23,069 nucleotides of DNA from DASRHY01 sp046765875 (lineage in GTDB: Bacteria; Actinomycetota; Actinomycetes; Propionibacteriales; Kribbellaceae), in contig JBKPSJ010000021.1 in NCBI GenBank assembly GCA_046765875.1, forward strand, positions 1-23,069, written 5' to 3'. Every line of letters begins with the position of its first letter. Position 1 is the stretch's first letter. Below are positions 14,846 through 22,830 of the stretch, piece after piece. The notes under the pieces were generated by a model. It had not been told where the DNA came from. It saw only the letters and a program-made list of their open reading frames with translations, and searched no databases. The translations under genes and the position numbers were made by a program.

Positions 14846-16197
14846 CCACCGTCATCGACGGCTGTGCGATCGTCACCATGGACGGCGCGCGCAGTGAGCA
14901 CGGCTTTGGCCATGTAGTTGTCGATGGCAACAGAATTGCCGGGGTCGGCAGCGGGCCCGCGCCGGTCCACCAAAACGCCACGACGGTGGACGGCCGCGGC
15001 TGCCTCCTCACGCCGGGACTCATCAACACGCACAACCACCTGTACCAATGGGTGACCCGCGGGCTGGCCGCGGACGCGACGCTGTTCGACTGGCTGGTCG
15101 AGCTCTATCCGGTATGGGCCGGTATCGACGAAGAGGCCGTGAACGTGGCGGCACAGGGCGCGCTGGTCCGGCTGGCGCGTACCGGGTGCACGACCGCCTC
15201 CGATCACCACTACGTCTTCCCGCACGACGGCGGCGACCTGCTCGCGGCCGAGATAGCCGGCGCCCAGCACGTCGGCCTGCGGTTCCACCCCACCCGCGGC
15301 TCCATGGACCTCGGCCGCAAGGACGGCGGGCTGCCACCGGACGACGTGGTCGAGGATCTCGACTCGGTGCTCGTGGCGACGGAAGCAGCGATCGACCGCT
15401 GGCACGACTCGTCCTTCGACGCCATGGTTCGGATCGCGGTGGCGCCGTGCTCGCCGTTCTCGGTGACGGGCGACCTCATGCGCGAGGCGGCCACGCTGGC
15501 CCGGCGCCGAGGCGTACGGCTGCACACGCACCTGGCCGAGACCGCCGACGAGGACGCGTTCTGCCGCGAGCGGTTCGGCTGTTCGCCGCTGGAGTACGCC
15601 GAGAGCCTCGGCTGGACCGGCGAGGACGTCTGGTTCGCACACGGCATCCACTTCGACGACCGTGAGGTGAAGCGGATCGGTGCCACCGGCACCGGTGTCG
15701 CGCACTGCCCGTCGTCGAACGCCCGGCTCGGTGCCGGCGTCGCGCGGGTCGCCGACCTGCGCAACGCGGGCACACCGGTCGGACTCGGCGTGGACGGTGC
15801 CGCGAGCAACGAAGCCGGCAGCCTGCTCGAAGAAGTACGGCACGCGGTGCTGTTCGCCCGGGCCAAGGGTGGCCCGGAGGCGATGACGGTCCGCGACGCG
15901 CTCGAACTGGCGACGATCGGCGGTGCCGAGCTGCTCGGCCGCCGCGACGAGATCGGCTCGATCGAGCCGGGCAAGCTCGCCGACCTCGCGCTGTGGCGGA
16001 TGGACACGCTCGCGCATGCAGGCATCTCCGATCCGGTGGCCGCACTCGTGCTCGGGACCCCACCGCCGCTCGAACTCCTACTCGTCGACGGCCGCCCGGT
16101 CGTGGAACGCGACACGGTGCTGACAGTGGACGAGCAATCGATGGCGGCGCGGGTGGCCGCCGTACAGGAATCACTGCTGGAGAAGGCAAGACGATGA
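14842..16197 (+). CDS. 8-oxoguanine deaminase
   Basis: This amidohydrolase of 451 residues converts 8-oxoguanine to urate and ammonia, feeding oxidised guanine directly into the urate pathway. Metal ligands are His64 and His66 in NTHNHLYQ, His230 in RLHTHLAETADED, His267 in FAHGIHFDD and Asp318 in GVDGAASNE. The segment YQWVTRGLAADATLFDWLVE with LYPVWAGI is characteristic of the 8-oxoguanine deaminase group that includes Pseudomonas Pa0142, rather than of guanine deaminase. A related s-triazine hydrolase (hydroxyatrazine type) activity is the main alternative. It sits between the 2Fe-2S and molybdenum subunits of xanthine dehydrogenase, with 4-bp ATGA overlaps on both sides, so it is translated in step with them. 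Confidence 0.88.
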   Translation: MTTVIDGCAIVTMDGARSEHGFGHVVVDGNRIAGVGSGPAPVHQNATTVDGRGCLLTPGLINTHNHLYQWVTRGLAADATLFDWLVELYPVWAGIDEEAVNVAAQGALVRLARTGCTTASDHHYVFPHDGGDLLAAEIAGAQHVGLRFHPTRGSMDLGRKDGGLPPDDVVEDLDSVLVATEAAIDRWHDSSFDAMVRIAVAPCSPFSVTGDLMREAATLARRRGVRLHTHLAETADEDAFCRERFGCSPLEYAESLGWTGEDVWFAHGIHFDDREVKRIGATGTGVAHCPSSNARLGAGVARVADLRNAGTPVGLGVDGAASNEAGSLLEEVRHAVLFARAKGGPEAMTVRDALELATIGGAELLGRRDEIGSIEPGKLADLALWRMDTLAHAGISDPVAALVLGTPPPLELLLVDGRPVVERDTVLTVDEQSMAARVAAVQESLLEKARR

Positions 16198-18488
16198 CGG
16201 ACACGCAGATCACACCCGCCAAGGCGTCGACCGGATCCGGGCGACTGGGCGACAGCCCGCTGCGGCCGGACGGCGTCCTCAAGGTCACCGGCGAGTTCGC
16301 CTACTCCAGCGACCTGTGGGCCGACGACATGATCTGGGGCGTCACGCTGCGCAGCCCGTACGCGCACGCCCGGATCCGGTCCATCGACGCGGGCGCCGCG
16401 CTCGCCACCTCCGGCGTGTACGCCGTGCTGACCGCGGTCGACGTCCCGGGCAAGAACGTCATCGGGCTCGAGCACGACGACCAGCCGGCACTCGCCGAAG
16501 ACGTGGTGCGATACGAGGGCGAGCCGGTCGCGCTGGTCGCGGCCGACCACCCTGAGATCGCCCGGCAGGCGGCCAAGAAGATCGTGGTGGACTACGAGGA
16601 ACTGCCCGCCGTCACCGACGCGCGGCAGGCGCTCGATCCAGAGGCACCGAAGGTCCACCAGCAGGGCAACCTGCTCCGGCACCTCAAGATCCGCAAGGGT
16701 TCGCAGACCGCGACAGCGCCGGTCACGGTCAGCCTCGACTTCGAGGTCGGCATGCAGGACCAGGCCTTCCTCGGGCCGGAGTCCGGCCTCGCGCTACCCA
16801 CCGAGGACGGTGGCGTCGAGTTGTACGTCGCGACCCAGTGGCTGCACGTCGACCAGAAGCAGATCTGCCAGGCGCTGGGGATGCCGCCCGAGAACGTACG
16901 CCTGACCCTGGCCGGTGTCGGCGGGGCGTTCGGCGGCCGCGAGGACCTGTCGATGCACGTCCACGCGTGCATGCTCGCCCTGCATACCGGCAAGCCCGTC
17001 AAGATGGTCTACAACCGCGAGGAGTCGTTCTTCGGGCATGTGCACCGGCATCCGGCGACGATGCACTACGAATTCGGTGCGGGCCACGACGGCCGGCTGA
17101 TCTACGGCAAGGCTGAGATCCTGTTCGACGGCGGGGCGTACGCGTCGTCCACCGGAGCCGTGGTGGGCAACGGCGGCACGATGGGCCTGGGACCGTACCG
17201 GTTCCCGAATGTCACAGTTGACTGCTACGGCGTCTACACGAACAACCCGCCGTGCGGAGCGATGCGCGGGTTCGGCTGCGTGCAGGCCGCCTTCGCGTAT
17301 GAGGCGCTGATGGACGCACTCGGCGACAAGCTCGGCATCGACCCGGTGACCGTCCGGCAGATCAATGGCATGACCGAAGGCGATGAGAACATCACCGGCC
17401 AGGTCATCGACTTCGCCGCCCCGGTCGCGGAACTGCTGCAGATCGTGCACGACATGCCGCTACCGGACGAGCCACCTGAGGAGTTCGACCTGCGCGGGCT
17501 GCCGGGCGGAGTCGCCAACACGACCCATGGCGAGGGCGTACGCCGCGGCATCGGGTACGCCGTGACGTACAAGAACGTCGGCTTCTCCGAGGGCTTCGAC
17601 GACTTCTCGACCGCGCGGATACGGCTGGAGGCGATCGGTGGCGAGCCGGTCGCGACCGTACACACGGCGGCCGCCGAGGTCGGCCAGGGCCTGGTCACCA
17701 TCGAGCAGCAGATCTGCCGAACCGAGCTCGGCGTCGACCAGGTCGTCGTACACCCGAAGGACACGCGGATCGGTTCGGGCGGATCCACCTCCGCATCGCG
17801 CCAGACGTACGTCACCGGTGGCACGGTGAAGGCCACCTGCGAGGCGGTTCGCCGAGTGGTGCTCGATCGGGCGTCGGCTGCGTACGGACACCCTGCCGGC
17901 GACCTCCGGCTCGACGGCGGCAAGATCGTCGCGATGTCCGGCGAAGTCGTCGCGCACCTGGTCGACGTACTGGACGAGCCGGTCGAGGAGACCGTCGAGT
18001 GGCGGCACCGGCCGACGTCCAAGCTGGATCCCGAGACCGGCCAGGGCACAGCGCACGTGCAGTACGCCTTCTCCGCCCACCGGGCAGTGGTCGACGTCGA
18101 CACCGAGCTCGGCCTGGTCAAGGTGGTCGCGCTGGACACGGCGCAGGACGTCGGCCGGGCGCTCAACCCCGCGGCGGTCGTCGGTCAGATCCAGGGCGGC
18201 AGCGCGCAGGGCATGGGGCTGGCGCTGATGGAGGAGATCGTGGTCAGCGACGGCAAGATCCGCAACCCGTCCTTCACCGACTACCTGATCCCGACCATCC
18301 TCGACATGCCGCCGATGAGGATCGAGGTGCTCGAGTACGCCGATCCGCACGCGCCCTATGGCGTCCGGGGTGTCGGCGAGCCACCGACGATCTCGTCCGG
18401 TCCGGCGATCGCCGCTGCGATCCGGCAGGCCACCGGCAGGGCACTGCGCCGAGTCCCGATCCGGCCCGAGCACATCACCGGTACCTGA
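16194..18488 (+). CDS. pucD: Xanthine dehydrogenase, molybdenum-binding subunit
   Basis: The catalytic subunit hydroxylates hypoxanthine and xanthine to urate at the molybdopterin centre. The 764 residues include the aldehyde oxidase/xanthine dehydrogenase hammerhead domain (GDSPLRPDGVLKVTGEFAYS at the start) and the cofactor-binding repeats. Visible motifs are VGGAFGGREDLSMH, PCGAMRGFGCVQ with the substrate-pocket arginine, and AAEVGQGLVTIEQQI. The catalytic glutamate is in GVGEPPT (about residue 729). The start is the ATG at 16194, which overlaps the deaminase stop as ATGA. Longer in-frame sequence upstream lies within the deaminase gene. It resembles the actinobacterial PucD (xanthine dehydrogenase D subunit) group. 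The XdhC-like sulfuration factor such enzymes need is not in the window. Confidence 0.93.
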   Translation: MTDTQITPAKASTGSGRLGDSPLRPDGVLKVTGEFAYSSDLWADDMIWGVTLRSPYAHARIRSIDAGAALATSGVYAVLTAVDVPGKNVIGLEHDDQPALAEDVVRYEGEPVALVAADHPEIARQAAKKIVVDYEELPAVTDARQALDPEAPKVHQQGNLLRHLKIRKGSQTATAPVTVSLDFEVGMQDQAFLGPESGLALPTEDGGVELYVATQWLHVDQKQICQALGMPPENVRLTLAGVGGAFGGREDLSMHVHACMLALHTGKPVKMVYNREESFFGHVHRHPATMHYEFGAGHDGRLIYGKAEILFDGGAYASSTGAVVGNGGTMGLGPYRFPNVTVDCYGVYTNNPPCGAMRGFGCVQAAFAYEALMDALGDKLGIDPVTVRQINGMTEGDENITGQVIDFAAPVAELLQIVHDMPLPDEPPEEFDLRGLPGGVANTTHGEGVRRGIGYAVTYKNVGFSEGFDDFSTARIRLEAIGGEPVATVHTAAAEVGQGLVTIEQQICRTELGVDQVVVHPKDTRIGSGGSTSASRQTYVTGGTVKATCEAVRRVVLDRASAAYGHPAGDLRLDGGKIVAMSGEVVAHLVDVLDEPVEETVEWRHRPTSKLDPETGQGTAHVQYAFSAHRAVVDVDTELGLVKVVALDTAQDVGRALNPAAVVGQIQGGSAQGMGLALMEEIVVSDGKIRNPSFTDYLIPTILDMPPMRIEVLEYADPHAPYGVRGVGEPPTISSGPAIAAAIRQATGRALRRVPIRPEHITGT

Positions 18489-18508
18489 TCGGGCGAGAGG
18501 TGAACCGA

Positions 18509-18895
18509 ATGGTCAACCTGTTCGTCAACGGCGACGCCATGCGTGGCGGCCGGTTGCACGGCAACGTGGCGGAGCACCCGTTCCTCGGTGAGGTCCAGAC
18601 GGCGCCGCGGTACAGGTTCTACTCCGTCCGCGACGAGTTTCCCGGGCTCGCCCTCGCTGCCGACGGCGCCGCGATCGCCGGCGAGCTGTACGAGGTGCCG
18701 CTGGGTGTGATCGCCGAGAAGTTCATGCCCGACGAGCCGCCAGAGCTAGAGCTCGGCGTTGTCCAGATCGCCGACGGCTCGTACGCGCTCGCCGTCCAGT
18801 TGCGGCCCGGCGAGGCCGAGTCGGGCAAGCACAAGGACATCACAGCGTACGGCGGCTGGCGCGCCTATCTGCATGACGGCGGGCCCTTGCCCTGA
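18509..18895 (+). CDS. Stand-alone protein like the allophanate hydrolase C-terminal domain
   Basis: The 128-residue protein begins MVNLFVNGDAMRGGRLHGNV, then EHPFLGEVQTAPRYRFYSVR and AAIAGELYEVPLGVIAEKF. This matches the gamma-glutamylcyclotransferase-like C-terminal domain of allophanate hydrolase (AtzF/DUR1,2 type), which follows the amidase domain there. Here it is a separate gene without an amidase partner. GAGAGGTG lies about 8 nt before the ATG at 18509. It lies 20 bp after the molybdenum subunit and 10 bp before allantoinase, so it is clearly part of the purine operon. In allophanate hydrolase this domain is linked to decarboxylation of the intermediate. By analogy it may act on a ureide or carbamate product of this pathway, but that is inference. 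Confidence 0.8.
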   Translation: MVNLFVNGDAMRGGRLHGNVAEHPFLGEVQTAPRYRFYSVRDEFPGLALAADGAAIAGELYEVPLGVIAEKFMPDEPPELELGVVQIADGSYALAVQLRPGEAESGKHKDITAYGGWRAYLHDGGPLP

Positions 18896-18905
18896 GGTGG
18901 GCGTT

Positions 18906-20246
18906 GTGAGCGAGCTGGATCTGCTGTTCTGTGCGCGTCGGGTGATCACACCGGACGGCTCGCGGGCGGCCTGTGTCGGCGTCCACGACGGGTCGATCGT
19001 CGCCATCGAGCCGTACGACGCACAACTCGCGGCGAGGCAGGAGGTGAGGCTCGGCGAGGACGAAGTGCTGCTCCCCGGCCTGGTCGACACCCACGTCCAC
19101 GTGAACGATCCCGGACGCAGCGACTGGGAGGACTTCCGCAGCGCGACGCGTGCCGCCGCCGGGGGTGGGATCACCACCGTCATCGACATGCCGTTGAACA
19201 GCATCCCGCCGACGACGGACACAGCCGCACTGGCAGTCAAACGCAAGACTGCCGCCGGTCAGGTCTTCGTCGACGTCGGCTTCTGGGGCGGCGCGATACC
19301 GGGCAACCTGCTGGAGCTACGTGGCCTGCATGAGGCAGGGGTCTTCGGTTTCAAGGGCTTCCTGTTGCACTCCGGCGTGGACGAGTTCCCACACCTGGAG
19401 CCCGGCGAGCTGCAGGAGGCATTGCGCACGGCGAGTCGCATGGACGCGTTGATGATCGTTCATGCGGAGGACGCACAGACGATCGATCACGCTCCGGCCG
19501 CTCACGGCAATCGATACCGCGACTTCCTCGCATCGCGGCCACGCGGTGCGGAGAACCTGGCCATCGCGCGGGTGATCGAGCTTGCCCGCTGGACCGGATG
19601 CCGGGTCCATCTGCTGCACCTGTCGAGCTCGGACTCGCTGCCGATGATCCGGTCCGCCCGGCGCGACGGCGTACGCATGACAGTGGAGACCTGCCCGCAC
19701 TACCTGACCTTCGATGCCGACGAGATCGCCGACGGCGCGACGCAGTACAAATGCTGTCCGCCCATCCGCGAGGCGGAGAACCGCGAACTGCTCTGGCAGG
19801 GGTTGGCCGACGGCACGATCGACTGCGTGGTCTCGGACCACTCCCCCTGTACCGCGGACCTCAAGCGGTTCGACACCGGCGACTTCGGCACGGCCTGGGG
19901 TGGTATCGCGTCCCTCCAGATCGGTCTACCTGCGGTCTGGACTCAGGCGCGTTCGCGCGGTTTCTCCATGAGGGAGGTGGTGCGCTGGATGGCCGCACGG
20001 CCGGCCGAGTTGGCATCGCTGCAGCACAAGGGCCGGATCGCTGTGGGGTCAGCGGCCGATCTGTGCGTGTTTGCACCCGAAGAGACCTTTCTCGTCGACC
20101 CGGCACGGCTGCACCACAAGAACCCCATCACGCCGTACACCGGCCTCTCGCTGACCGGTGTCGTCCGCAGCACCTGGCTGCGGGGCGAGCGGATAGACAT
20201 CGACGACGAGCCGCGCGGCCGGCTCTTGACCAGAGGAGCGGCATGA
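18906..20246 (+). CDS. allB: Allantoinase
   Basis: It opens the hydantoin ring of allantoin to give allantoate. The 446-residue protein shows the full binuclear metal site of cyclic amidohydrolases: His63 and His65 in DTHVHVNDPGR, the carboxylated Lys150 in VFGFKGFLLHS, His186 in IVHAED, His238 in LLHLSSSD and Asp311 in SDHSPC. The spacing is very close to that of E. coli AllB. KCCPPIR in the active-site region stands where KCAPPIR is common. The start is the GTG at 18906, with GAGGTGG just upstream; that ribosome site overlaps the end of the preceding gene. Its stop overlaps the allantoicase start as ATGA, so the two consecutive enzymes are translationally coupled. Confidence 0.94.
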   Translation: MSELDLLFCARRVITPDGSRAACVGVHDGSIVAIEPYDAQLAARQEVRLGEDEVLLPGLVDTHVHVNDPGRSDWEDFRSATRAAAGGGITTVIDMPLNSIPPTTDTAALAVKRKTAAGQVFVDVGFWGGAIPGNLLELRGLHEAGVFGFKGFLLHSGVDEFPHLEPGELQEALRTASRMDALMIVHAEDAQTIDHAPAAHGNRYRDFLASRPRGAENLAIARVIELARWTGCRVHLLHLSSSDSLPMIRSARRDGVRMTVETCPHYLTFDADEIADGATQYKCCPPIREAENRELLWQGLADGTIDCVVSDHSPCTADLKRFDTGDFGTAWGGIASLQIGLPAVWTQARSRGFSMREVVRWMAARPAELASLQHKGRIAVGSAADLCVFAPEETFLVDPARLHHKNPITPYTGLSLTGVVRSTWLRGERIDIDDEPRGRLLTRGAA

Positions 20247-21370
20247 CCTTCACCCAGCTACCCGACCTGGCCTCGCGTGCGCTGGCCGGCAGCGTGGTCT
20301 ACGCCAACGACGAGTTGTTCGCCGAGCGGGAGAACCTGATCAAGCCCGGGCCCGCGGGCTTCTCGCCCGACTCCTTCGGTCACAAGGGCAAGGTGTACGA
20401 CGGATGGGAGACGCGCCGCAGGCGCCAGCCCGGACACGACTATGCGGTGGTGCGGCTCGGCGTACCCGGCATAGTGCGCGGCGTCGTGATCGACACCGCC
20501 TGGTTCAAGGGGAACTATCCGCCCTACGCATCGGTCGAAGCGACCAGCATCGAAGGGGCGGCCGGTCCCGACGAGCTGGAGCAGGCGAGCTGGGAGACGA
20601 TCGTGCCGAAGGCCGCGATCAAGGGCGACAGCGAGAACCCGTTCGAGGTCGGCGACGTGCGGCGCTGGACCCATGCCCGGCTGACGATCTACCCCGACGG
20701 CGGCGTCGCCCGGTTCCGCGTGCACGGCGAACCTGTACCGGACCCACGCTTCCTCGACGGCACGGTGGACCTCGCCGCACTCGAGAACGGCGCCGACGTC
20801 GTCGACTGCTCGAACACGTTCTACTCGTCACCGGTCCAGATCCTGATGCCGGGCCGGGCCCGCGTGATGAGCGACGGCTGGGAGAACGCCCGGCGTCGCG
20901 ACGACGGCAACGATCACGTCACCGTCCGGCTGGCCGCGCCCGGCCGGGTCCGGCGGGTCGAGATCGACACCTCGTACTTCGTCGGCAACGCGGCGGGCTG
21001 GGCATCACTGCGCGGCATGGACGCTCGCACCGGCGACGGCGCGTGGTTCGACATCGTGCCCAAGACGCGCCTGCAGCCGGATACACGCCACTTCTTCCAC
21101 TCCGGGTACAGGGACGCGGTCACACATGTCCGTTTGGACGTCTACCCCGACGGCGGCCTGGCCCGGCTCCGTGTCCACGGCGAACTTCTTCCCGAGGCCC
21201 ATCATGCCGCCGTCCTCCGCTGGCTCGACCTGCTCCCCCGCGACCACGCCATCCATGTCCTGCAGTCCGTCTCATCGCCGGAGGTCGGTGCGGACCTCGC
21301 ATCTCGCCGGCCTTTCACCGGAACAGGGACACTCCCGGCCGACACCCTCCGATCCCTGCTGGACCACTGA
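20243..21370 (+). CDS. alc: Allantoicase with an unusual C-terminal tail
   Basis: It splits allantoate into ureidoglycolate and urea. Two tandem allantoicase repeats are clear. The first (about 18-162) contains VYDGWETRRRRQPGHDYAVV, IDTAWFKGN and IYPDGGVARFRVHGE. The second (about 184-313) contains SDGWENARRRDDGNDHVTVR, IDTSYFVGN and VYPDGGLARLRVHGE. At 375 residues it is longer than the usual 320-350. The last roughly 58 residues (318-375, ..AVLRWLDLLPRDHAIHVLQS.. ending RSLLDH) form a helical tail that resembles the start of OHCU decarboxylase, including a VL-16 residues-RP(F/Y) spacing shared with the uraD product in this locus. The start overlaps the allantoinase stop as ATGA. It is the last gene of the operon before the insertion sequence. 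Confidence 0.92.
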   Translation: MTFTQLPDLASRALAGSVVYANDELFAERENLIKPGPAGFSPDSFGHKGKVYDGWETRRRRQPGHDYAVVRLGVPGIVRGVVIDTAWFKGNYPPYASVEATSIEGAAGPDELEQASWETIVPKAAIKGDSENPFEVGDVRRWTHARLTIYPDGGVARFRVHGEPVPDPRFLDGTVDLAALENGADVVDCSNTFYSSPVQILMPGRARVMSDGWENARRRDDGNDHVTVRLAAPGRVRRVEIDTSYFVGNAAGWASLRGMDARTGDGAWFDIVPKTRLQPDTRHFFHSGYRDAVTHVRLDVYPDGGLARLRVHGELLPEAHHAAVLRWLDLLPRDHAIHVLQSVSSPEVGADLASRRPFTGTGTLPADTLRSLLDH

Positions 21371-21439
21371 CAAAGCCGCGAAGACAATGCGCGTCGGCGA
21401 CATACAATCCGAAAACGAATACCGAAAGATCCGTACAAA

Positions 21440-21456
21440 AGTTGTCTTCGACAACT
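21440..21456. promoter_or_regulatory. 17-bp perfect palindrome between alc and the insertion sequence
   Basis: AGTTGTC-TTC-GACAACT is a perfect 7-bp inverted repeat with a 3-nt centre, inside a notably AT-richer stretch (about 21400-21470) and flanked by A-runs on the top strand. It lies 70 bp after alc and 15 bp before the IS6110-like element. It could be a repressor operator whose target gene was displaced by the insertion, or a weak terminator hairpin for the purine operon. The lack of a downstream T-run argues against a classical terminator. Confidence 0.4.
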
Positions 21457-21470
21457 AAAACTGACACAGC

Positions 21471-21497
21471 TGAACCGCCCCGGCAAGTCCGGAGACT
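21471..21497 (+). repeat. Left terminal inverted repeat of the IS6110-like element
   Basis: The first 27 bases match the right end (22804-22830, reversed) except at positions 14-16 (CAA against AGT). Both share TGAACCGCCCCGG and GTCCGGAGACT. Confidence 0.9.
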
Positions 21498-21521
21498 CCG
21501 CTCCTTGGGAAGGATGGAGTC

Positions 21522-21848
21522 ATGTCAGGGAGTACGTCGAAGAGGTATCCGGCCGAGCTGCGTGAGCGGGCGGTCCGGATGGTCGCGGAGATCCGTGCCG
21601 AGTACGAGTCGGAGTGGGCCGCGATGAGCAAGGTCGCCGAGCTGCTGGGTATCGGGACGCCGGAGACGGTGCGGAAGTGGTGCCGCCAGATCGAGGTCGA
21701 CGCCGGCAAGCGTCCCGGGGTCACGACCGAGGAGTCGGCGGAGCTGAGGCGGTTGAAGCGCGAGAACGCCGAGCTCAAGCGCGCCAACGCGATCCTGAAG
21801 AGCGCGTCGGTTTTCTTCGCGGCCGAACTCGACCGGCCACAGCGCTGA
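21522..21848 (+). CDS. IS3-family transposase OrfA (IS6110-like)
   Basis: The 108-residue protein contains the helix-turn-helix that binds the element ends (SKRYPAELRERAVRMVAEIR, then VAELLGIGTPETVRKWCRQ). A leucine-zipper segment follows (ESAELRRLKRENAELKRANA), which mediates multimerisation. It ends FFAAELDRPQR. It closely resembles IS6110 OrfA as I know it. The ATG at 21522 follows a GGAAGGATGGAG ribosome site. In this family a -1 slip near the end of orfA fuses it to OrfB to make active transposase, and the run TTTTC at 21811-21815 in GGTTTTC is the likely slip point. Confidence 0.93.
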   Translation: MSGSTSKRYPAELRERAVRMVAEIRAEYESEWAAMSKVAELLGIGTPETVRKWCRQIEVDAGKRPGVTTEESAELRRLKRENAELKRANAILKSASVFFAAELDRPQR

Positions 21849-21850
21849 TC

Positions 21851-22801
21851 GTGCGGTACATCGACGAGCACGTCGGTGTCCGCGACGGCGATGGTCTGCG
21901 CTGGGGTGTCGAGTCGATCTGCGATCAGCTCACCGAGCTGGGCGCCAAGATCGCCCCCGCGACCTACTACGAGCACCGTGCCCGCAAGCCCACCGCACGG
22001 GAGGTGCGTGACGAGGAGTTGAAGCCGAAGATCGCCGCGGTCCATGCCGCGAACTACGGCGTCTACGGGGCGCGCAAGATGTGGCTGGTGTTGAACCGCG
22101 GGCGCCCGGCCGATGCGCCGCCGATCGCGCGCTGCACCGTGGAGCGGCTGATGGGCGAGCTCGAGCTGCGCGGCGCGGCGCGAGGCAAGGCCAAGCGCAC
22201 CACGATCAGTGACCCGAAGACGCCGAAGCCGCACGACCTGGTCGACCGCAACTTCTCCCCGCTGGCACCGGACCGGCTGTGGGTCGCCGACTTCACCTAC
22301 TGCTCGACGTGGTCGGGCTGGTGCTACACCGCGTTCGTGATCGACGCCTACGCCCGGCGGATCCTGGGCTGGTCGGTGGCGACCACGATGACCAGCCAGC
22401 TCGTCGTCGACGCCGTCGAACAGGCGATCTGGACCCGGCACCGTGAGGGCAAGGACCTGACCGGTCTGATCGCGCATCACGACCACGGCACCCAGTACCT
22501 GTCCGTGGCCTACTCGGAGCGGCTCGACGCCGCCGGGATCAAGCCCTCGACCGGGGCCGTCGGCTCGTCGTATGACAACGCCCTGGCCGAGACGGTGATC
22601 GGCCTGTACAAGACCGAGCTGGTCAAGCCGAGGAGGCCGTGGAAAGGCTTAGACGACCTCGAGGTCGCCACCGCGGAGTGGGCCGACTGGTTCAACCACC
22701 GCCGGCCCTTCGAGTACTGCGACGACCTCACGCCGGTCGAGGCCGAGCATGCTCACTACGCTCACCACCAGACCCCAGCAACCGCTGGAGTCTCAAACTA
22801 G
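21851..22801 (+). CDS. IS3-family transposase OrfB (IS6110-like, DDE domain)
   Basis: This is the catalytic half of the transposase, 316 residues from a GTG at 21851. It is probably made mainly as an OrfAB fusion by a -1 frameshift near 21811, because the same frame is open upstream through ELDRP-type sequence. The DDE triad is visible: Asp in LWVADFTYCSTW, Asp in AHHDHGTQYLS, and Glu in SYDNALAETVIGLYKTEL. The HTH_21-type segment AANYGVYGARKMWLVLNRG and the C-terminal WFNHRRPFEYC motif are also present. No internal stop or frameshift is seen, so the element looks capable of movement. The stop TAG at 22799 lies just inside the right inverted repeat. Confidence 0.93.
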   Translation: MRYIDEHVGVRDGDGLRWGVESICDQLTELGAKIAPATYYEHRARKPTAREVRDEELKPKIAAVHAANYGVYGARKMWLVLNRGRPADAPPIARCTVERLMGELELRGAARGKAKRTTISDPKTPKPHDLVDRNFSPLAPDRLWVADFTYCSTWSGWCYTAFVIDAYARRILGWSVATTMTSQLVVDAVEQAIWTRHREGKDLTGLIAHHDHGTQYLSVAYSERLDAAGIKPSTGAVGSSYDNALAETVIGLYKTELVKPRRPWKGLDDLEVATAEWADWFNHRRPFEYCDDLTPVEAEHAHYAHHQTPATAGVSN

Positions 22802-22803
22802 AA

Positions 22804-22830
22804 AGTCTCCGGACACTCCGGGGCGGTTCA
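22804..22830 (-). repeat. Right terminal inverted repeat of the IS6110-like element
   Basis: Read on the minus strand it starts TGAACCGCCCCGG, then AGTGTCCGGAGACT, matching the left end at 24 of 27 positions. The element ends at 22830, where IS30-like sequence begins. Confidence 0.9.

Larger units (their letters stand above)
21471..22830 (+). mobile_element. Complete IS6110-like IS3-family insertion sequence
   Basis: The 1360-bp element is bounded by inverted repeats starting TGAACCGCCCCGG. This matches the size and terminal sequence of Mycobacterium tuberculosis IS6110 as I remember them. It carries overlapping orfA and orfB in the -1 register, as expected for a frameshifted OrfAB transposase. 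The flanking bases (AGC on the left, GGG on the right) give no 3- or 4-bp target duplication. Confidence 0.92.

Noticed and set aside
14785..16682. Long leftward frames (410 and 490 codons) opposite the deaminase and the dehydrogenase start
   Set aside because: They are antisense to genes with complete catalytic motifs, and show arginine- and serine-rich composition without recognisable domains.
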